From Neomicrococcus lactis (GTDB lineage: Bacteria; Actinomycetota; Actinomycetes; Actinomycetales; Micrococcaceae): a stretch of 64,000 nt of DNA. Shown one piece after another: positions 52,964 to 61,823 of the stretch. The stretch lies in the NCBI RefSeq assembly GCF_014200305.1, contig NZ_JACHBL010000001.1:2108001-2172000 (forward strand), read 5' to 3'. The position numbers and the translations under genes were made by a program. The first letter of the stretch is position 1, and each line of letters opens with the position of its first letter. The notes under the pieces were generated by a model. The model was not told where the DNA came from and did not search any database. It worked only from the letters and a program-made list of their open reading frames with translations.

Positions 52964-54189
52964 GCGGCACCAATCACGCCGCTCGATACTGGGATGATGG
53001 TTCCCTGGAGTTCTTCGGGTACGTCGTGAGCCACGGCAGCGGTGATCAATACCTGATCAGCGCGTTCCATTGCGGCCAAGAGTCGGGTTCGCCGGCTGCT
53101 ATCCAGCTCAGCGAAAACGTCATCAAGAATCAGAATCGGCGCAGCGCCACCGCGTGGGTCATCCACCAAGAGCGTTTCAAAGGACGCCAACCGAAGAGCC
53201 AACGCGAGCGACCACGTCTCACCGTGCGAGGCAAAGCCCTTTGCCGGGTAGTCGCCGATGAACAGTTCAATCTCATCGCGGTGCGGTCCTACCAAGGTCA
53301 GGCCGCGATCAATCTCTTGTTTCCGGCGCTGAACCAGGGCCGCGCGAAACATCTTCTCTATGTCTTCAAGAGGCGTCTCGGCCGTCAACGTGGCTTCGTC
53401 TCGATCCTCAGTTTCCGCCGAACTCTCCGCTGCATTGAATCGCAGGGCGGCGCCGTCGTCCTCTAATTCCTGAAGAATTGAACTCCTGTAATGAGCAAAA
53501 ACCTTTTTGCTACCGTCAGTGAGGCCTTCGTATGCGGCTGCAAGATGCGGCGTCATAGCGCTCAAGGCGGTCAGTCTGCCCTTCAGCAAACGCGCGCCGG
53601 CCTGAGCAAGGTGCTGATCCCAGACTTCGAGGGTGGCCTCGTGGGCATCGGAGAGTTTTCGCGATCCCTTGGCGGACTTCAAGAGTGCGTTGCGCTGCTT
53701 GAGGACGCGCTCGTAATCCTTGCGGTTGGAGGCCTGAGCCGGCTGCAGGGTCACCAGAAAGTCATCGAAAAACCGGCGACGAACGCCTGGATCTCCCTTG
53801 ACGATTTCGAGGTCTTCGGGCGCGAACATCACGCAGCGAACAATCCCTAAGATGTCCGCGGCCCGCACGTTGTTGGACCGGTTGATCCGCGCACGATTGG
53901 CTCCCTTGGGAGTGATTTCGAGCTGAACGCTCGCTGCTTGCCGCGTCTCAGGATCTTTTCCGCGCTCCACGCGTGCCCGAATGATGGCGCGCTCTGTGCC
54001 GAAACGAACGAGAGGCGCATCGTTGGAGACGCGGTGGGAGGACAAATGTGCCAAGTAGTTGATGGACTCAACGACGTTCGTTTTACCCACCCCGTTCTGT
54101 CCCACCAGCACAAAGACGCCCTCGCCGAGCTCAACATCCGCTTGTTGGTAGGTGCGGTAATCAGTCAACGAGAGGTGGGTAATGAACAC
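52960..54189 (-). CDS. recF: DNA replication/repair protein RecF
   Basis: A 409-aa SMC-like ATPase that helps load RecA at gaps. Walker A is GQNGVGKTNVVESINYL (residues 30-46), the signature helix is in SHGETWSLALALRLA, and Walker B is APILILDDVFAELDSSRR. A variable mid-region holds a Glu/Asp/Ala-rich insertion (residues about 243-265) overlapping a dispersed repeat (L-E-D-D-G-A-A). Coupled to dciA downstream; gnd is 8 bp upstream. Confidence 0.96.
   Translation of the reverse strand: MFITHLSLTDYRTYQQADVELGEGVFVLVGQNGVGKTNVVESINYLAHLSSHRVSNDAPLVRFGTERAIIRARVERGKDPETRQAASVQLEITPKGANRARINRSNNVRAADILGIVRCVMFAPEDLEIVKGDPGVRRRFFDDFLVTLQPAQASNRKDYERVLKQRNALLKSAKGSRKLSDAHEATLEVWDQHLAQAGARLLKGRLTALSAMTPHLAAAYEGLTDGSKKVFAHYRSSILQELEDDGAALRFNAAESSAETEDRDEATLTAETPLEDIEKMFRAALVQRRKQEIDRGLTLVGPHRDEIELFIGDYPAKGFASHGETWSLALALRLASFETLLVDDPRGGAAPILILDDVFAELDSSRRTRLLAAMERADQVLITAAVAHDVPEELQGTIIPVSSGVIGAA
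53447..53463 (+). repeat. Dispersed GCGTCGTC repeat, copy n
   Basis: GCGGCGCCGTCGTCCTC in the variable insertion of recF. Confidence 0.45.
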
Positions 54190-54197
54190 GCAACGGC

Positions 54198-55100
54198 CTA
54201 TTCGCCAGGGCGTTTGACTGCGTGACCGCCGAATTGCTGGCGCAGCGCGGCAACCATCTTGTTTGCAGGGGAATCATCTTGGCGCGAAGCGAAGCGCTGG
54301 AAGAGTGCAGCCGTAATGACCGGAGCTGGGACCGCGTTGGCAATCGCTTCTTCAACAGTCCAACGGCCTTCACCAGAATCCTCGACGTAACCGGCGATGT
54401 CCTTGAGTTCGGGATCGTCCTTGAGTGCCTCAACCAAGAGATCCAAGAGCCACGAACGTACCACGGTTCCTTCTTGCCAAGCGGCAAAAGTGCCCCGAAC
54501 ATCCTTGATGGAGCTCTTCGCGCTCAGCAATTCGTAGCCTTCAGCGTAGGCCTGCATCATGCCGTACTCGATACCGTTGTGCACCATTTTTGCGTAGTGA
54601 CCTGCGCCGACATCGCCTACGTGGACGAAGCTGCGGGAGCGTTCGCCTTCTGGGCGAAGGGCGTCAAAAACCGGCATCAGCTCCGCGATGTCGGCGTCAT
54701 TACCGCCGGCCATCAGTCCATAGCCGTTTTGTAGACCCCAGACTCCACCGGAAACACCGCAATCGACAAAGCGGATGCCCTTTTCGGAGAGTTCTGCGGA
54801 GTGGCGCTCATCATCGCTAAAGCGCGTGTTTCCGCCATCAATGACCAGGTCGCCTTCACTCAAAACACCCTTGAGCTCAGCAACAACTGAGTCAGTAGGT
54901 GCTCCAGAAGGAACCATGATCCAAACGATGCGGGGCTGAGGAAGCTTCTCCACCAATTCGGCGACGTTGGCAACGTCAGAAACCTCTGGATTCCGGTCAT
55001 AACCGGTGACCTGATGACCTGCGTTGATGAGACGAGCGCGCATGTTGGCGCCCATCTTTCCCAAACCGATCATGCCAATGTGCATGGTGTTTTCGTTCAT
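54198..55100 (-). CDS. gnd: 6-phosphogluconate dehydrogenase, decarboxylating (short form)
   Basis: A 300-aa enzyme oxidising 6-phosphogluconate to ribulose 5-phosphate with NAD(P)+. N-terminal Rossmann fold GMIGLGKMGANMRARLI, then VIDGGNTRFSDDERHS, CGVSGGVWGLQNGYGLMAGG and the catalytic KMVHNGIEYGMMQAYAEG. The short form is typical of the actinobacterial dnaN-gnd-recF order. Starts at ATG 55100 with GGGAGG upstream. It is the enzyme after GntK in gluconate use. Confidence 0.95.
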   Translation of the reverse strand: MNENTMHIGMIGLGKMGANMRARLINAGHQVTGYDRNPEVSDVANVAELVEKLPQPRIVWIMVPSGAPTDSVVAELKGVLSEGDLVIDGGNTRFSDDERHSAELSEKGIRFVDCGVSGGVWGLQNGYGLMAGGNDADIAELMPVFDALRPEGERSRSFVHVGDVGAGHYAKMVHNGIEYGMMQAYAEGYELLSAKSSIKDVRGTFAAWQEGTVVRSWLLDLLVEALKDDPELKDIAGYVEDSGEGRWTVEEAIANAVPAPVITAALFQRFASRQDDSPANKMVAALRQQFGGHAVKRPGE

Positions 55101-55193
55101 GATGCCTCCCAAGAACTGTGTGGCTTTCGTGAAGATGATGGGCTAGTTTCAACCTGCTATTGCCTGGCTGAAACTAGCGTTTCGGCAAACGAA

Positions 55194-56318
55194 TTAGCTG
55201 TTTGGCAGACGGATCGGCATGACGAGGTAGCGGTATGCGTCGTCATCAGATCCATCAGCCTCTCGCTGACCCGTCAACATGGCTGGCTTGGCAGCGGTGG
55301 TGAAGGAGAAGCGCACGTAGTCCGTATCGAATGCGCCCAAACCTTCACTCAAGTAGGTGGGGTTGAACGCCACGGTGATGTCTTCGCCATCGAGAGCTGC
55401 TGCAATCGACTCTTCAGCCTGAGCGTCTTCGCCCGTTCCCGCTTCAAGCGTGAGCTGACCATCCGTGAAGGACATGCGAACTGGAGTGTTTCGTTCCGCC
55501 ACAATGGCTACACGACGCACAGCTTCTGCGAGTTCTTGAGTGCTGACCGAAGCATGAACTGGGGTTTCACTTGGGAACAAAGAGCGAATCTTCGGGTAGT
55601 CGCCATCAACCAAAACGGACGTGGTGCGACGGTTTCCGGATTCAAATCCGATGATGTCTGCCTTGTCGCCCAGGGAAATGGTGAGGTCTCCAGAGCCACC
55701 TAAGGTACGAGCAACTTCGTTCAAAATACGGCCCTTGACCAGAGCTGCGGTAGAAATGTCAGACTTCGCTGGCTTCCATTTGAGCTCTCGCAACGACAAA
55801 CGGTAGCGGTCCGTTGCCAAGAAGGAGATGGTGTCTCCCTCGAATTCAAGCTTGACGCCGGTCAAGATCGGGAGAGTGTCATCCTTCGAAGCAGCCACAA
55901 TGACCTGCTGAATGGCGTGAGCAAATGCTTCACCGTCAACAGTTCCAGCAATTTCTGGAGTTGCTGGGCGTGCTGGGTAATCAGCAACCGGCATCGTGGA
56001 CACGTTGAAGCGTGAACGACCCGCAGTGATAGTGACCTTAGAGCCATCCTGTTCCAGGGTGACCTTCGAAGAAGGCAATGACCGCGAGATGTCAGCCAAC
56101 AACTTGCCGGAAACCAAGATGGTTCCCTCGGTGGTGATGTCTGCGGGGAACTCAATGTGTGCAGAAACTTCGTAGTCATAGCTCTCGAGCGTGACCACTC
56201 CGTTTTCTGCGGTGAGCAAGATTCCTGCGAGTACTGGTGAGGATGGCCTTTGGCTCAAGGAACGAGCCGTCCACGCTACTGCCTCGGAAAAGACATCCCT
56301 CTCGACGCTGAACTTCAC
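55194..56318 (-). CDS. dnaN: DNA polymerase III sliding clamp (beta subunit)
   Basis: A 374-aa clamp protein with the three repeated folds of DnaN, MKFSVERDVFSEAVAWTARSL at the start and AYRYLVMPIRLPNS at the end (the YxxMPxR C-terminal signature). Homodimer ring that tethers polymerase III. Its start faces the origin gap and dnaA; gnd is 93 bp downstream. Confidence 0.97.
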   Translation of the reverse strand: MKFSVERDVFSEAVAWTARSLSQRPSSPVLAGILLTAENGVVTLESYDYEVSAHIEFPADITTEGTILVSGKLLADISRSLPSSKVTLEQDGSKVTITAGRSRFNVSTMPVADYPARPATPEIAGTVDGEAFAHAIQQVIVAASKDDTLPILTGVKLEFEGDTISFLATDRYRLSLRELKWKPAKSDISTAALVKGRILNEVARTLGGSGDLTISLGDKADIIGFESGNRRTTSVLVDGDYPKIRSLFPSETPVHASVSTQELAEAVRRVAIVAERNTPVRMSFTDGQLTLEAGTGEDAQAEESIAAALDGEDITVAFNPTYLSEGLGAFDTDYVRFSFTTAAKPAMLTGQREADGSDDDAYRYLVMPIRLPNS

Positions 56319-56495
56319 GAAGAGTTCCGCCTTTCATTCATGGGTATTTCACCGACTTACACACGAGTATCCCTGCAAGCTTAGCCGGAAGCCCGTGGTG
56401 GAAGGTACCGGCTGGGGAGATCGCGGAAAACTGGTTTTTGTTATTTGGGTTGGCCGCTTAAAGAGGTGAGTAGTGTTAATAACACCTGTGGATTC

Positions 56496-56658
56496 TGTGG
56501 ATAACCCCCTTTTTCAGGGATTCTCGCCGATTATTGCTGTGGATAACATGTGGGGCTTAAGTTGACGTTAGCAAGATGGTCGGTGGATGAACGACGGCGC
56601 CAAATTTCGGTTCCACATTAAATATGGGGTTATGCGCTAAAAAAGTAAGTTATCCACA
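56496..56658. other. oriC region, dnaN-dnaA gap with three perfect DnaA boxes
   Basis: The 384-bp gap between dnaN and dnaA (56319-56702) has no gene. Perfect boxes lie at 56496-56504 (-), 56538-56546 (-) and 56650-56658 (+), with a weaker one at 56487. The middle part is A+T-rich. This is the usual place of oriC in actinobacteria. Confidence 0.85.
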
Positions 56659-56702
56659 GGTTAAGAACAATCAGCTGTGCAGAACCACAAAAAACGTGGG
56701 AT

Positions 56703-58133
56703 TTAGTGGCCGTTTTGGCTCTGCTTGATGCGGTTTGTGAGTTCCGTGACCTGGTTGAAGATGGCACGACGCTCGGCCATGAGCTCACGAATCTTTCGTT
56801 CCGCGTGAATCACGGTGGTGTGATCGCGTCCGCCGAGTTCAGCACCAATACGGGGCAGCGACATATCTGTGAGTTCGCGCAAGAGATACATAGCAATCTG
56901 GCGAGCAGTCACAAGGGTTCGCGTGCGGGACTTGGAATTGAGCTCTTCAACCGTGAGATTGAAGTAGTCGGCAGTCGCAGCAATGATCTGGGACGAGGTG
57001 ATTTCTTGGGCACCTTCATCAGTGATGAGGTCTTTGAGCACCAATTCCGCCAAGTCACGGTCCACTTCCGAGTTGTTCAAGGAAGCGAATGCCGTGACGC
57101 GAATGAGAGCACCTTCAAGTTCACGGATATTTGAGGAGATCTTGGAAGCGATGTACTCGAGCACATCATCGCTAGCCTTCAAGCCCTCTGCATCAGCCTT
57201 TTTCCGCAGAATCGCAATACGCGTTTCCAGTTCAGGCGGCTGAATATCCGTGATCAAACCCCACTCAAAGCGAGAGCGCAAGCGTTCTTCGAAGCCGGAA
57301 AGCTGTTTTGGCGGCAAGTCAGAGGTGATGACTACTTGCTTCGAGTGATTGTGCAGCGCATTGAAGGTGTGGAAGAACTCTTCTTGAGTAGCGTCCTTGC
57401 CAGCCAGGAACTGGATGTCGTCGATGAGCAAGATGTCCACGTTGCGGTACGTGGTCTTGAAGGACGTACCTTCATCGTCGCGAATCGAGTTGATGAAGTC
57501 GTTCGTGAATTCTTCCGAGTTCACGTAGCGAACCCGAATGCCTTTGTACATCTGGCGCGCGTAGTGACCAATGGCGTGCAACAAGTGTGTTTTCCCCAGA
57601 CCGGAATCGCCGTAAATAAACAGCGGGTTGTAGGCCTTGGCCGGTGCTTCCGCCACAGCAGCTGCTGCCGCATGGGCGAAACGGTTGGACGAACCGATCA
57701 CGAAGGTATCGAAAATGTACTTGGGATTGAGGCGCCCAAATTCTTGAGAAGTCGACGGTGGCGCGGGTGCCGGCTTGGGCTGCGGACGGTTCGCTTCCGC
57801 ATGTTCTTCAGGAGCAGCGGCCGGAGCCTTCTCCGGTTCCCCGCTAGAAACCGGGTTTTTCTCGAGTTCCGGATCCACAATGTACGCGCAGTGAAGTCGC
57901 GTACCGAAGACCTTCTCAACAGCATCTTCAATCTGCGCTTTGAGATTGTTCTGCAGAATTTCGCGGGTGAGTTCGTTAGGAACTGCGATCACCAGGGACG
58001 TTCCTGCCAGCACCGTTGGACTAGCCAGCGTGACAAATCCGCGGTTTCTGGCGGTCAGACGATCATCGTCCTCCATCACCCGCACAACTTGGCGCCACGA
58101 GCTGCCAAGGTTGTTGGATTCATCCGTGCTCAT
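56703..58133 (-). CDS. dnaA: Chromosomal replication initiator DnaA
   Basis: The 476-aa initiator. Domain I residues 1-85, an acidic/Pro-rich domain II about 105-150, the AAA+ domain from FDTFVIGSSNRFAHAAAAAV with Walker A GDSGLGKTHLLHAIG and Walker B ILLIDDIQFLAGK, and domain IV with the DNA-reading helix PRIGAELGGRDHTTVIHAERK. It starts at ATG 58133 and is transcribed toward dnaN. Confidence 0.98.
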   Translation of the reverse strand: MSTDESNNLGSSWRQVVRVMEDDDRLTARNRGFVTLASPTVLAGTSLVIAVPNELTREILQNNLKAQIEDAVEKVFGTRLHCAYIVDPELEKNPVSSGEPEKAPAAAPEEHAEANRPQPKPAPAPPSTSQEFGRLNPKYIFDTFVIGSSNRFAHAAAAAVAEAPAKAYNPLFIYGDSGLGKTHLLHAIGHYARQMYKGIRVRYVNSEEFTNDFINSIRDDEGTSFKTTYRNVDILLIDDIQFLAGKDATQEEFFHTFNALHNHSKQVVITSDLPPKQLSGFEERLRSRFEWGLITDIQPPELETRIAILRKKADAEGLKASDDVLEYIASKISSNIRELEGALIRVTAFASLNNSEVDRDLAELVLKDLITDEGAQEITSSQIIAATADYFNLTVEELNSKSRTRTLVTARQIAMYLLRELTDMSLPRIGAELGGRDHTTVIHAERKIRELMAERRAIFNQVTELTNRIKQSQNGH

Positions 58134-58190
58134 ACTTTTGTGTCCTTTTCCCGAAAACTCTCCCTTCGAGTCTATCGATCTTCCACAAAC

Positions 58191-58277
58191 TTATTCACAG
58201 GCCGTGGATAACTCGTGATCAAAGAATCACACGAACTTTCTGTAATTACCCACAGGGTCGGTCCTCTGATGTCCACA
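58191..58277. other. DnaA boxes upstream of dnaA
   Basis: The 388-bp gap between dnaA and rpmH (58134-58521) carries near-perfect boxes at 58191 (TTATTCACA), 58203-58211 (minus, one mismatch), 58246 (TTACCCACA) and a weaker one at 58269. It likely holds the divergent dnaA and rpmH promoters and part of the origin. Confidence 0.7.
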
Positions 58278-58521
58278 GCGGTGTATAACTTGTGGAAGAA
58301 GTTTTGCGGGGAGTATCACACGACCCCCAATTTGACGCGCATTCTAGGGTGCCCTATTGTTAATCAGTCCTATGTGCGTCCTCTGGCGTGTTTTCATGCC
58401 GAGAGTTTGCTGCCATAAGTAGCTGGTTTCCAGCCACAGATGGCAGTCGATGCATCGAATTCAAGCGTCAATCCTGTTCTGTTACGGGCGTTGCGCGCCA
58501 ACAGACTTAGTGGAGTTAATC

Positions 58522-58659
58522 GTGAGCAAGCGGACTTTTCAGCCGAATAACCGCCGTCGTGCCAAGAAGCACGGCTTCCGCCTTCGCATGCGCACCCGCG
58601 CCGGCCGTGCCATCTTGGCACACCGCCGCTCTAAGGGCCGCGCTGCACTTTCTGCCTAG
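58522..58659 (+). CDS. rpmH: 50S ribosomal protein L34
   Basis: The complete 45-aa L34: [19 protein letters not shown] through to [10 protein letters not shown], rich in Arg/Lys. GTG 58522 is preceded by GGAG. Conserved pair with rnpA, on the opposite strand from dnaA across the origin. Confidence 0.97.
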   Translation: MSKRTFQPNNRRRAKKHGFRLRMRTRAGRAILAHRRSKGRAALSA

Positions 58660-58723
58660 TTCGCGCTAGTTCGGAAAGAACAACTGTTAGGAACACCGTG
58701 CCATCCCGTGCCCCGAGGAACTA

Positions 58724-59104
58724 ATGCTTCCCGCTGAGCACAGAATGAGGACCGCCGGTGATTTCTCCAACACCGTACGTTCCGGTGCCCGTATTGGGCG
58801 CCGGAACGTTGTTGTTTATGCACATTTCCGAACTGACGAGGTTCCCACGAGGTTCGGGTTCATCGTTTCCAAGAAGGTGGGGAACGCTGTTACTCGTAAC
58901 CTCGTTAAGAGACGATTAAGAGCACTCTCTGCTGACCTCGTTAAAGAACACCCACTCGGTATGGGCATTGTGATGCGCGCTCTTCCGGCATCAAGTACCG
59001 CATCGTGGGATGAACTAGGTAGCGACGTGCATTCCGCGTTCAAGAAAATTGAAAAGCTTCACCAAGAACATCACACGCAAGAGGGGGTAGACCATGTGCG
59101 CTGA
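58724..59104 (+). CDS. rnpA: Ribonuclease P protein component
   Basis: A 126-aa basic protein that assists the RNase P RNA in trimming tRNA 5' ends. It opens MLPAEHRMRTAGDFSNTVR and has the RNR-type motif in GNAVTRNLVKRRLRAL plus FGFIVSKKVGNAV. The 3' end overlaps yidD by 11 nt. Confidence 0.96.
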   Translation: MLPAEHRMRTAGDFSNTVRSGARIGRRNVVVYAHFRTDEVPTRFGFIVSKKVGNAVTRNLVKRRLRALSADLVKEHPLGMGIVMRALPASSTASWDELGSDVHSAFKKIEKLHQEHHTQEGVDHVR

Positions 59105-59522
59105 CGGAAGTCATGTGTCCGCGGTAATCGCACCTGCGCAAGCTGCGGCGTCGTCCTCTCCCCAAAATCCGGTGATGAGAGTGCTGAAGTGGATATTGGA
59201 TAGCCCCCGCCTCTTACTTATTGGTTTTTTGAAGCTCTACAGACTCATCATCTCGCCGATATATGGCGACGTGTGTGGCTACTTTCCCAGCTGTTCCGCG
59301 TACGCTCTAGAAGCCGTGACTGTTCACGGCGCAGCGCGCGGAAGTTGGTTAGCAACGTGGCGGCTGCTGCGATGCAATCCGTGGGGCAAAGGCGGGATCG
59401 ATATGGTCCCGCCTGGCAAGCGGATTTGGCCAGAAGGCAAAACGCCAAGAATCATTGTTCTGAATCACCCGCCCATTCCTGACGATACCGACGAGTCCGC
59501 AGCCGCGGATCGAGGAGCATAA
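59094..59522 (+). CDS. yidD: Membrane protein insertion efficiency factor YidD
   Basis: A 142-aa member of the YidD family, which helps YidC insert membrane proteins. The core (about residues 38-110) is LKLYRLIISPIYGDVCGYFPSC, then SAYALEAVTVHGAARGSWLATW and RLLRCNPWGKGGIDMVP, with the conserved Cys pair. A 35-residue N-terminal extension is unusual and its middle (A-Q-A-A-A-S-S-S) is a perfect copy of the dispersed repeat. It overlaps rnpA and precedes yidC by 6 bp. Confidence 0.92.
   Translation: MCADGSHVSAVIAPAQAAASSSPQNPVMRVLKWILDSPRLLLIGFLKLYRLIISPIYGDVCGYFPSCSAYALEAVTVHGAARGSWLATWRLLRCNPWGKGGIDMVPPGKRIWPEGKTPRIIVLNHPPIPDDTDESAAADRGA
59137..59158 (+). repeat. Dispersed GCGTCGTC repeat, copy o
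   Basis: CGCAAGCTGCGGCGTCGTCC then TC in the N-terminal extension of yidD; identical to copy g in rodA. Confidence 0.7.
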
Positions 59523-59528
59523 CCACTC

Positions 59529-60494
59529 ATGCAAATCTTTGACACGCTTCTATGGCCTTTCAGGATGTTGATGTCCTGGATCTTGTGGGCCTTCCATGAG
59601 CTCTTTTCGTTCCTCGGCATGGATCCCAACTCCGGTTGGACCTGGACCTTCTCCATCGTTGCCGTGGTGGTGGTCATCCGTGCCGCTTTGATCCCGGTAT
59701 TCGTCAAGCAAATCAAGGCCCAGCGCGCCATGCAGGCGTTGCAGCCAGAATTGCGCAAGCTTCAGGCTAAGTACAAGGGCAAGAAGGACCAGCTCTCGCA
59801 GCAGGCCATGATTGCCGAACAGCGTGCGCTCTTCAAGAAGCACAACACCGGCATGTTCTCTTCCTGCATGCCTTTGCTGTTCCAGATGCCGTTCTTCTTC
59901 GCGCTCTTCACGGTGCTCAACAACACCGCCACCGCGAAGGCTGCAGGCGAGGGCATTGGCGCTCTTTCCGCAGCTCACGTTCGCTCGTTCGACGAGTCGT
60001 CCATCTTCGGCGCACGTCTCTCAGACACGTTCTTGAACACGCTGAACTCCGGAAACGTCAACATTTCCGTGATCATCGTGGCCGTCATTTTGATCGTCGC
60101 GATGTCCGCACTGCAGTTCATTACGCAGCGCCAGATCATGTCCAAGAACATGACCAAGGAAGCCCTCGAGGGCCCGTTCATGCAGCAGCAGAAGATGATG
60201 TTGTACATCCTTCCGCTCGTGTTCGGTATCGGTGGCATCAACTTCCCGATCGGTCTGTTGCTCTACTGGACCGCCACCAACGTGTGGACCTTGGCTCAGC
60301 AGTTCTGGGTGATCCGTAACAACCCGACCCCAGGTTCCGAAGCCGAGCGCGAACTCAATGAGCGCCGCGCCGCGAAGGGCCTGCCGCCGCTCCGCGAGAA
60401 GAAGGCAGCAGAGGCCGCTGAAGCGGTTGCTGCCGAGGAGCTCAAGAAGACTCAGCGCGTTCAGCCGAAGCGCCAAACCAAGCGAAAGAGGTAA
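59529..60494 (+). CDS. yidC: Membrane protein insertase YidC (Oxa1 family)
   Basis: A 321-aa insertase with five predicted membrane helices: near residues 10-28, 35-58, 110-140 (MPLLFQMPFFFALFTVLN), 172-192 and 222-258 (YILPLVFGIGGINFPIGLLLYW). The conserved cytoplasmic helix pair after helix two (QRAMQALQPELRKLQAKYKG) and a hydrophilic groove are as in other YidC/OxaA proteins. The C-tail is basic. It sits in the yidD-yidC-jag run. Confidence 0.96.
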   Translation: MQIFDTLLWPFRMLMSWILWAFHELFSFLGMDPNSGWTWTFSIVAVVVVIRAALIPVFVKQIKAQRAMQALQPELRKLQAKYKGKKDQLSQQAMIAEQRALFKKHNTGMFSSCMPLLFQMPFFFALFTVLNNTATAKAAGEGIGALSAAHVRSFDESSIFGARLSDTFLNTLNSGNVNISVIIVAVILIVAMSALQFITQRQIMSKNMTKEALEGPFMQQQKMMLYILPLVFGIGGINFPIGLLLYWTATNVWTLAQQFWVIRNNPTPGSEAERELNERRAAKGLPPLREKKAAEAAEAVAAEELKKTQRVQPKRQTKRKR

Positions 60495-60497
60495 TTC

Positions 60498-61082
60498 ATG
60501 AGCCAGCACACTGAAGATGCTGTGGACGTGGAGCAGCCAGCATTGAATGACGACGACGCAGCTTCCGTCACGGACGAAGCTTCGGCTTCCGGCCCTACTA
60601 AGGCCGAGCGCCTTGAAGAAGAGGGCGATATCGCTGCGGATTACCTCGAGGAATTGCTTGACGTTGCGGACATCGATGGCGACATCGATATTGAGGTTCG
60701 TAGCGGCCGTACGTACATCTCGATTGTGAGTGACGAGGCTGAAAACAAGGAGCTCGAAGCTCTTGTTGGTGACGATGGAGAGGTTCTGGAGTCCCTCCAG
60801 GAACTCACTCGTTTGGCTGTCTTGACGGCTACCGGCAGCCGTTCACGCTTGGTCCTGGACATCCTGGGCTACCGCAAGGAGCGCGAAGGCAAACTGCGCG
60901 AGATTGCAGACAAGGCAGTTTCTACCGCGAAGTCCACTTCCGAGCCTGTGCACTTGGCACCCATGAGCGCTTACGAGCGCAAGCTCGTGCATGACTTCGT
61001 TGCTGACGCTGGACTCTTCTCTGAGTCCGAAGGCGAAGGCTCGAAGCGCCACATTGTGGTGTCCGTGGAAGAGCTCGTCTAA
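60498..61082 (+). CDS. RNA-binding protein Jag/KhpB
   Basis: A 194-aa cytosolic protein with a KH-type domain (about residues 45-110; DYLEELLDVADIDGDIDIEV) and a C-terminal R3H domain (SRLVLDILGYRKEREGKLRE, then APMSAYERKLVHDFVAD). It binds RNA and in other bacteria affects division and wall synthesis. The first 30 residues are acidic and contain a dispersed repeat (N-D-D-D-A-A-S). Four bp separate it from yidC and two from rsmG. Confidence 0.93.
   Translation: MSQHTEDAVDVEQPALNDDDAASVTDEASASGPTKAERLEEEGDIAADYLEELLDVADIDGDIDIEVRSGRTYISIVSDEAENKELEALVGDDGEVLESLQELTRLAVLTATGSRSRLVLDILGYRKEREGKLREIADKAVSTAKSTSEPVHLAPMSAYERKLVHDFVADAGLFSESEGEGSKRHIVVSVEELV
60547..60567 (-). repeat. Dispersed GCGTCGTC repeat, copy p
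   Basis: Minus-strand GGAAGCTGCGTCGTCGTCAT in the disordered N-terminus of jag. Confidence 0.6.
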
Positions 61083-61084
61083 GC

Positions 61085-61783
61085 ATGACTGAACAGCCGA
61101 CCCCACCTGTAGAGCAGGAGTCCTCCGTGGCTCCTGCGGCTCACGAACCTGTTCTGCCGAATCCGTCTGAGCGCATTAGCGCGGACAAGATCTTTGGTGA
61201 TCGCTACGATCTGGCGGAACGATTCGTGCAGCATTTGGCCACGTCTGGCATGGAACGCGGGCTTCTTGGTCCGCGCGAAGTACCGCGCCTGTGGGGCCGG
61301 CACGTTCTCAACTGCGCCGTAATTGGCGAGTACATTCCTGAAGGCGTCACGGTTGCTGACGTGGGATCGGGAGCTGGCTTGCCAGGTCTGGCCTTGGCCA
61401 TCGCCCGTCCGGACCTCTCGCTCACGTTGATCGAGCCGTTGGAGCGCCGTTGTTTGTGGCTCAGCGAAGTGATCGATGATCTAGAGCTGGACAACGTAGT
61501 GGTCATGCGTGGCCGCGCGGAGCAAGTAGTGGAATTCGTAAACGTTGATGTGGTGACGGCTCGCGCTGTCTCCGCGCTGACGAACCTCATTCCATGGTCG
61601 ATTCCGCTCTTGCACGGTTCCGGAGAGATGCTGGCCATCAAGGGTCGCAGCGCTCAAGAGGAGATCGAGAAGGCACGCAAGGTACTCAAAAAGGCCGGCG
61701 GATCTTCGCCAGAAATCCTGGTTGCAGGCGCCTCCGTTCTGGAAGAACCCACCACGCTAGTCCGCATCAAAGTCGGCTCATAA
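61085..61783 (+). CDS. rsmG: 16S rRNA (guanine527-N7)-methyltransferase RsmG
   Basis: A 232-aa SAM-dependent methyltransferase (GidB). SAM-binding string VTVADVGSGAGLPGLALAIA at about residue 95, then LIEPLERRCLWLSEV and VVTARAVSALTNL, where RAV is the conserved active-site patch. An extra 30 acidic/Pro residues precede the fold. Followed by a hairpin before parA. Confidence 0.96.
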   Translation: MTEQPTPPVEQESSVAPAAHEPVLPNPSERISADKIFGDRYDLAERFVQHLATSGMERGLLGPREVPRLWGRHVLNCAVIGEYIPEGVTVADVGSGAGLPGLALAIARPDLSLTLIEPLERRCLWLSEVIDDLELDNVVVMRGRAEQVVEFVNVDVVTARAVSALTNLIPWSIPLLHGSGEMLAIKGRSAQEEIEKARKVLKKAGGSSPEILVAGASVLEEPTTLVRIKVGS

Positions 61784-61787
61784 CTCT

Positions 61788-61810
61788 TCAACCAAGATAG
61801 GTTGATTTTA
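61788..61810 (+). terminator. Short hairpin after rsmG
   Basis: TCAACC and GGTTGA form a 6-bp stem with a 6-nt loop followed by TTTTA; five bases past the rsmG stop. Confidence 0.4.
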
Positions 61811-61823
61811 GGGGCAACATTCC

